Shown here: piece by piece, positions 58,059-64,000 of the stretch
Layout of the letters: every line of letters starts with the position of its first letter
Position numbering within the stretch: the stretch's first letter is position 1
Translations under genes and position numbers: made by a program
Notes under the pieces: generated by a model
Told to the model about the DNA's origin: nothing
What the model saw: the letters and a program-made list of their open reading frames with translations, nothing else
The model's database searches: none
Source of the DNA: Phoenix dactylifera
Taxonomy: Eukaryota; Streptophyta; Magnoliopsida; Arecales; Arecaceae
Reading direction: 5' to 3'
NCBI RefSeq assembly: GCF_009389715.1
Contig: NC_052396.1
Span: 17,142,631-17,206,630 of the forward strand
Length of the DNA: 64,000 nucleotides

Positions 58059-59440
58059 GTCCTGCGACTCAAGTCACCAACAGAATCACGCCGAACGCCA
58101 TTGATATCCAAGAATGAGGACCATCAAATTGAGAAAAATTAGGTGTTGAGAATGGTTCCCAAAAATTCATTTTTTTTAAGAAAAAAAAAGATCTTCATGG
58201 TTCATTCATGAAGAAATCCACCGCTAGCTACAACCACTTGTGGGAGAAGAAGATAAACGAAGAGGAGATGGCTTACCATCTTTTTTTATGAAAACGTCTC
58301 GTTAGCTTTCTCAAGTCCTTTCGTTGGACTGAAACAAAAATAAATATATAATCTCCTCAAAGGAGGAGGACTCGTGGGTCTCGCTAAAAGGAGCGAGCAC
58401 GTGTGGAGCGAAGGGAAGGCGGCACGTGTCAGGTGAGTTATTAGACGGCTTGGTGGCTTTTACGTGGAGACGGCGAGTATGACAGCGATCTACCAACTTA
58501 AACCGACCCAAGCGTGTAGGAAGCTGCAAGCAAGCTTCTAGCCTCCTGACAAGAGTACACCTTTCATTCACGGGAAAAAAAAATTATAATAATAAAATAT
58601 AATTTTAAAAATAATATCTAGATATTAATATATTTAAAAAATAATTGTGGCATATTTGATCAGAAAAAAATAAAAATCATACTTTCCAAAATAACTTATA
58701 TTTTTTTAAAAAATTGGATAAAATATTTTTTATATCCTTAATAAACAGACTATAAGGAGAAAAAAAATGTAAACCATTAGGATTAAGATTATTCTTCGGA
58801 AAGAAAAATTTTATCTTGATTTCCAGCTCATAAAAAATAGATTTTTTATGTTCTCAATAAATTTTTATTTTTCATAAAAGATAAAAAATTATTTCTAAAA
58901 ATATATTCTCCACCTACATATAAGCTATTTTATTATTTTTATTGACTATATTTTTTTTCTTTTTTTTTTTGGTGAACCAAACGAGTTTAAAGGCTTTAGT
59001 GAACCTCCACCTACATATAAGCTATTTTATTATTTTTTATTGACTATATTTTTTTTCTCTCTTTGGCTAATACATTTCTAAATATTTGATCTCGGAATAA
59101 ATAGTCCTCTTTCTTTTTCTTTTTCTTTTTTTCTTTCAAGGAAATAAAGATGGCTAAGCGGTAAAATCTAGGTGGGAGTTTCTCCATCACCAACTTTCAC
59201 ATGGAAGAGCAATGACTGGATAACTAATCTTGAGCACGACGAGATTACCTTTGCTGCCTCTACGCTGTGACACGTGCAACTCCTCCAGTTCTTGGCGTGC
59301 ACACCGAAGGCTACGTGCTGCATGTGAACCCGTGACTCTGGAAGAAACCATGTTCTTGATAAAATGTTTTGAAGATCGTACAGCCACAGTTGTATCCGGA
59401 GATAGCAATGCTAGGCAATGTGAAGATTAATTATTGTTCA
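58059..59440. other. Flank of the CIAPIN1-like pseudogene and AT-rich spacer
   Basis: 58059-58300 would be the old promoter side of the pseudogene. 58560-59130 is very AT-rich and includes a local duplication and a GGTGAACCAAACGAG motif resembling a MITE end. No gene is seen. Confidence 0.45.
58908..59058. repeat. Imperfect direct duplication of about 53 bp
   Basis: The sequence beginning CTCCACCTACATATAAGC at 58908-58960 recurs at 59005-59058 with one or two length changes. The 44 bases between hold a MITE-like end motif. Confidence 0.8.
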
Positions 59441-59509
59441 AAAAATAAAGCGATGCAAAGATTTCACTGAAAAATTATGCACAATTTTTTTTTCATACAA
59501 CAGGGATTT

Positions 59510-59910
59510 ACATTGATCGAAGATGAGTACAGTCAATAAAATTAGAAAAAAAAAGTTGACGAAGAGAAAAAAATCAGAAGATCCTTCGCGAATGATGTGC
59601 AGTATAGGAGCCGACCCAATCAGCAATACTGTTCGCCTTCCGATAAACATAAGTGGTCTAAAAGGAGCCGCACCCTCTCGAGAGTCTGTGTATGCCTTGG
59701 AGCAACGATTGCTCCTCGTCATAGCTATTCTGGCCTTGAACTCACTCGATCACTGTAGTCGAATCTCTTTCAAAATAAATGTTGTTCGCATCCAGCTCTC
59801 GGCTCTGCTTCAATGACCGACGCATCGAATATACGCCAACCTCTGACTACGACGAGTCTGGAGTTATGATCCCTGATCATAAAGCCCACTCCTCCGCTGT
59901 CTCCACCCTT
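59510..59910 (-). pseudogene. LINE relic: RNase H domain fragment
   Basis: On the minus strand, pieces in shifting frames read GGVGFMIRDHNSRLVV, then FDASVIEAE, and later YRKANSIADWVGSYTAHHS. These are the start and end signatures of the RNase H domain of plant non-LTR retrotransposons (GFVIRD.. and YREAN..ADWVA). Stops and frameshifts lie between. The 3' end of the LINE would be near 59440, but no poly-A or target duplication was pinned down. Confidence 0.7.
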
Positions 59911-60220
59911 AGAAACATAGCACAATATTACCTATAGTGAATTAATGAAAATTGTTGAATAGCTTGCACGGTTTCTTTTTTTCATTTGAGATTTCCTATG
60001 ATTCATATTTCAGCCTTTGTCAGGATTGTGAATCGTATAAGGTGCAGGAAATTTCGGCAATTTTATGGTAAATTTTCAAAAAATTGATTTGTGCCATGCC
60101 ACCCTGCAATTAATTCACTTCAAAGGTTTGTGTGCTCTTGGCCTAATATTTTTTACGCGATTCCTGGGTTCTAAGAATTAAAAAAGAGGTATTTATATAT
60201 TGTATAGGCAAAATTGTTTC

Positions 60221-61965
60221 TGTTAGTATAAGTGGCTAGTGGTATTCTTATTTGAGTGGAACACTGATATTCTAATAGAGTGGAGCGAAGCGACGGAATA
60301 TGTTTATCTTTGGGATAAATATGTAGTATTTTATTCTAGAAGGGATGCTAATAGAAGTTGGGACTCTGGGGCTATGGTTTAACTATAAATATCTTGTAAT
60401 CCTTGTTATTTGAGAGATAATGAAAGTTACAGTTGTTTCGCTCTCGTGGACGTAGGCATATTGCCAAACCAAGTAAATTCTTGTGTTCTCCTTCTTTTTC
60501 TCTCCCTCTCTTAATTCTGTGCATTGTGCTATCTTCCGTTTGGATCCTGTATTTTGTGCACAACTGGTATCAGAACTGCAAGGCTACAAATCGGTTGCTA
60601 TGCCGTTTCTCCACGTGGGGGAGATCAGAGGGCGTTGTCCTGCTGGGTTCTCTCTCGAAGGCCGTGAAGAACCAGGAGAAAGGGTCTGTTCCGTGGGAGG
60701 TTTGCTTCACGTGAAGGAGAGGAGGATTTGTTTTTCTTTGATTCACGTGGTGGGTTGTTTCTCCCAAGGCGTCCTCATCCCAAGACGAAATCCCCAAGCC
60801 AGCCGTGGGTGATGTTGCTCCTCATAGAGGTTTTTCTTTGGGCATTGTCTTCCAAGCCCAAACCCCCATCATCGACTGACCGCAAGCTAGGAGAGGAAGA
60901 ACTTCCCGTCGTCCCGCGCCACCGCCGCCATCCGTGGCGGGATCCAGTGGAGGAAGAGGCCATCGCTAGCGCTCCGCCCACCGGTCCTCTCATTGTGAGG
61001 AGAGGAGTTCTGCCATCGCTAGTGTGCGTTCTGACCTAAGAAGAGGGGCGTTTATGGTATTTTTATTTTTCATCACATCCTATTTTTCTCTATTTTATTT
61101 TGCAAAAAGATAAGATGACAAGGATGTCTTCTGCGAAGTTCGATGTGATAAAGTTCGATGGAACTAGGAATTTCAAGCTATGGCAGAGGAGGGTAAAAGA
61201 TCTATTAGTATCGCAGGGTATGGTGAAGGCCCCGTATGGAAAGAAACCAGATGACATGGGTGATGCAGAGTGGAAGGAATTGTTGGCTAAGGCTGTTTCA
61301 AATATACGACTTTGAAAAGCTAATGATGTGATGTATCATGTCATGGACGAGAAATCGTTGGTGGCAATTTGGTCAAAATTGGAGAGTCGGTACATGTCCA
61401 AGTCGTTGACGAACAAGCTCTATCTTAAGCAGAAACTGTACGGTCTTAAGATGGCAGAGGGTGCTGATTTAAGCCAACATATCAATGTGTTCAATCAGAT
61501 TATCGGTGATCTGTAGTGAGTTGATGTGAAGTTCGAAGACAAAAACAAAAACGTTGATGTTATTGCATTCTTTACCCGCTTCTCCTACGTACGAAAATTT
61601 GGTTACAACTCTGACATGGGAAAAGAAGACCTTAGAGTTAGAAGACGTCATTGGAGCTTTGTTAGGTTTTCATCATAGGAAGAAAGCTAGTGATGAGAGT
61701 TCTCAGGAAGAAGGCTTAGTGGCGAAGGGTAACCAGGAGTGTGGAAGAAACAACATAAGGAATGGATCAAATCGCAGTAAATCTCGGTCCAAATCCAAAA
61801 AAAAGAAAGGCATAACATGCTACAAGTGTAGAAAACAAGGTCACATAAAGCAGAATTGTCCTGAGAAAAAGAAGGGTAAAAATGATGACGGATCTGAGGG
61901 GTCCTCTAAGTCTGCAAATATAGTAAAAGAAAACACAGATAGCAGTGACGGTGATATACTTTCAT
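60221..61965 (+). mobile_element. Truncated Tork/Tnt1-type Copia element (5' LTR, leader and gag)
   Basis: The LTR (60221 to about 60562, TGTTAGTATAAGTGG onward) matches the LTR of the complete Copia element at 22334-28084, seen in opposite orientation. It is followed by TGGTATCAGAACT (primer-binding site) and a leader. A Gag reading frame starts near 61100. The copy breaks off inside gag at 61965, where LTR-like DNA of another family begins. Confidence 0.88.
61100..61965 (+). pseudogene. Broken Copia Gag
   Basis: Nearly the same as the N-terminal 290 residues of the polyprotein at 22772-26737 (SSAKFDVIKFDGT, LYLKQKLYGLKM, CYKCRKQGHIKQNC). It has a TGA near 61314, TAG/TGA near 61515-61520 where the intact copy has Gln-Arg, and a length change near 61545. 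The stops fit C-to-T changes at CGA and CAG codons. Not functional. Confidence 0.88.
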
Positions 61966-62103
61966 TGTAGGCTCATGTTCACTACATGCAACAAAACCCT
62001 TAGGGGTAGATATAATCTCATTGTAGTTGTGAGAGCTCCATTTTGGCACCTAGTATGCTGAAAACAAATGTTGTATGAGAAAATTATCTCTGGAGGATGC
62101 GGT
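61966..62103 (-). mobile_element. LTR end fragment related to the YSL-intron LTR
   Basis: TGTAGGCTCATGTTCACTAC onward matches 36428-36565 closely and in the same orientation, up to GGAGGATGCGG. The two then diverge. It lies precisely at the break of the Copia gag. Confidence 0.75.
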
Positions 62104-62690
62104 TTGCAATTGAGTGCTAGATATCACGGATCTTGCTCCAAAATCCTACCGGACTTACCTGGAATGGTCAAAGTGATCCACAACAATTCCAGGATGGTCA
62201 TAGCTCCATCTATGACTGACTCTACATATGCAAACCACTTAATGCCATTCAATCCATTAGGACTCGAATCCATACCTTCTCACAAACTAGCGGAACTTCA
62301 AATCATTTGGGAATGTTCTGATGCACTATGTTTATGTACTTCTCGATTATCTTGGAACCCTCTCCATTCAAATTTCTAAAGGATAATAATAAACCTTTAT
62401 AACAATCAAAATATTTATAGACACATAGAGATATGAATGCCATATCTATTTATAGAAATCAATATTAAAGACATAAAATCATTTATAGAATTTTTAAAAG
62501 AAAATTAATGAAGAGGTTACTATGAAAGGAAAAACTTGCTTTTGCCCGGGTCCATTAGTCTTGTTAGTTAGCTGAGAAAGCTTTGGCCAATTCAACTTGG
62601 TTTTAATTGAACGGTTTGGATCTTTGAAAAATCTTCTCTATTAATTATTTCAAGCATCAACACTTGATGAGATTCATCCTCTATTTTACT
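62104..62690. other. Unassigned repeat-like DNA
   Basis: Possibly the continuation of the adjoining LTR element, since it follows it without a visible end. No coding similarity was recognised. Confidence 0.35.
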
Positions 62691-62696
62691 ATTTAT

Positions 62697-63342
62697 TGTT
62701 AAAATCTGCCATATTGGTGATGAATGTTCTAATTGTGGAAGCCAAAATTAAATTTTGTTAATATTTGTGCAGCCTCTAATTGAACTAAAGAGGATCTATT
62801 GTAATCCTATTATTCTAAATAGTGAAAGTTTTTGGCTGAACTAAGTCTCGTAGTTTTTTTCTTCACATCGAAGGATTTTCTACGTTAAAAATTATGTTGC
62901 CTCTTATGTGTGGATTGCTTGATTATTTTTGCTTGTTAATTGCTTGAGTAGATTGTAGAGATTATTGTTGCCTGGTAAGTGATATCCCATTTAATTACAC
63001 AAAGAGGATAAAGAAGTTTGCGACATCATTATTTCTTGATTGTTTTTTTCCAACAAAGTGATATCAGAGCAGGTTGCTAGTGACTGAATTTTTCTTATGT
63101 CGATTAAATGGAAGAGCATTCTGGTGGCAGCATGGTTAAACTCACATGTTTCAATTATTCAATTTGGAAGCTCCGAATGGAAGATTTACTATTTTGCAAA
63201 GATTTGCATGATCCTATTGAACGAGATAGTGCCAAACCAAATAACAAAGCTCAGCAAGGAGAAAATGAGTAGGAAGACGGTTGGTTTAATCAGGTAGTGG
63301 ATAAATGATAGTATTTTTCATCATGTTGCTATGGAGACTAAT
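62697..63342 (+). mobile_element. Copia fragment: LTR, primer-binding site and start of gag
   Basis: LTR-like DNA ends TTCCAACA at about 63053 and is followed by GTGATATCAGAGCAGG, a tRNA-Met-type primer-binding site. After it, decayed Gag reads GSMVKLTCFNYSIWKLRMED, then LHDPIE and RKTVGLIR, in more than one frame. The copy is cut at 63342 by the start of another LTR. The left limit is uncertain. Confidence 0.65.
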
Positions 63343-64000
63343 TGTGAGATACGAGGCTGAAGTCGGTAGCCCCAGCCGACTTCAGCCCCATTCCTATTTT
63401 GGAAGGAGTCGGAACAGAGGATCGTGATTGCGATCCTCTCCGGCTCCTCCGGGGGCAATGGGGGCGAAGGCACTGCAGGCATCCTGCGGCACCCCCTCCA
63501 GCCAATCCGCGGCCAATCCATGGCCGTGGATTTCGCTCGACTGACACGATTCCTGCGGTGGAGAGCCGTTACAATGGGGTAATAAAAACCCCCATTTCCT
63601 CCTCTTGAGATCACCAACCGAGCCTTCTTCTTCTCCTCCTTCCTTTCATCCTCCTCCTTCCTTACCTCCGGCCACTGCCTTGAGATTCAACAAGCGCTCT
63701 TTTCCTTCTCCCTCTCTGTTTCTTTTGAGCCCTATTCTGAGATTTGTTTCGCCGTCGGAAGCATCGGCCACTCCGCCGCCTCCGTCGATCGCCGGTAAGC
63801 CCTCTTTTTGCCCTCTATTTCATGCCAAATAGCTTGAATCCTCCCTTTGTTTTGGCCCCAAACCGAGACCATGCTCAGTTGTTATCTACCTCCGTCGCCG
63901 CGACGGCCGTCGATCGCCACTGCGGCCGACTGGTCGTCGACCGGGCGACGGCCCCTGGCCGCCTAGGTCGGTCATCTAGCCGGCCCTTCCCTCCTCCCGG
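63343..64000 (+). mobile_element. Gypsy-like LTR, left part, running off the window
   Basis: It starts TGTGAGATACGAGG and follows the minus-strand sequence of 37750-37100 closely, including GATCCTCTCCGGCTCCTCC and CTCCCTTTGTTTTGGCCCC. It is inserted in Copia gag sequence. The window ends before its other end, so a complete element may follow. Confidence 0.75.

Noticed and set aside
59523..59816. 97-codon plus-strand frame
   Set aside because: It is antisense to the LINE RNase H relic, which explains the sequence better.

Overview
The window is nuclear DNA of a flowering plant, most likely a monocot. The evidence is spliced genes with GT-AG introns, plant-type hnRNP, YSL, PP2A-B' and CIAPIN1 sequences, and dense Gypsy, Copia, hAT, CACTA, TRIM and MITE elements. 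A palm-like monocot would fit, but this is an impression from style only.

Layout. 172-5715 (-): a complete 11-exon gene for a three-RRM hnRNP Q/R-type RNA-binding protein (755 aa as assembled). 5716-8313: AT-rich spacer with a MITE and a small TRIM-like LTR plus PBS. 8314-21960: a decayed, internally deleted hAT element, interrupted by a complete 10.3-kb Tekay/Del-type Gypsy element (10727-21054, TSD CAGTT). 21961-29463: a 5'-truncated, frameshifted YSL pseudogene, whose exon 5 is split by a complete Tork/Tnt1-type Copia element on the minus strand (22334-28084, TSD CATCC). 30525-40219 (+) and 41787-45257 (+): two six-exon YSL (OPT family) transporter genes of 725 and 728 aa. The pseudogene and these two genes form a tandem YSL cluster. 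47118-52151: a dead Copia element. 52563-56529: a non-autonomous CACTA-like element carrying an exon of a PP2A B'/B56 regulatory subunit; it lies in the 3' end of a CIAPIN1/DRE2-like pseudogene (56530-58058, -). 58059-64000: a mosaic of LINE, Copia and Gypsy-LTR fragments, the last running off the window.

Three genes look intact: the hnRNP gene and two YSL transporters (predicted metal-nicotianamine type). They have no obvious shared pathway. The main story is gene duplication and decay with layered transposon insertion: Tekay in hAT, Copia in a YSL pseudogene, LTR and TRIM DNA in YSL introns, and a CACTA element with a captured host exon inside a CIAPIN1 relic. Both complete LTR retrotransposons have near-identical LTRs and long open polyproteins, so they inserted recently. 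I found no tRNA, rRNA or CRISPR array. All exon joins were inferred by eye from splice sites, reading phase and remembered family similarity.
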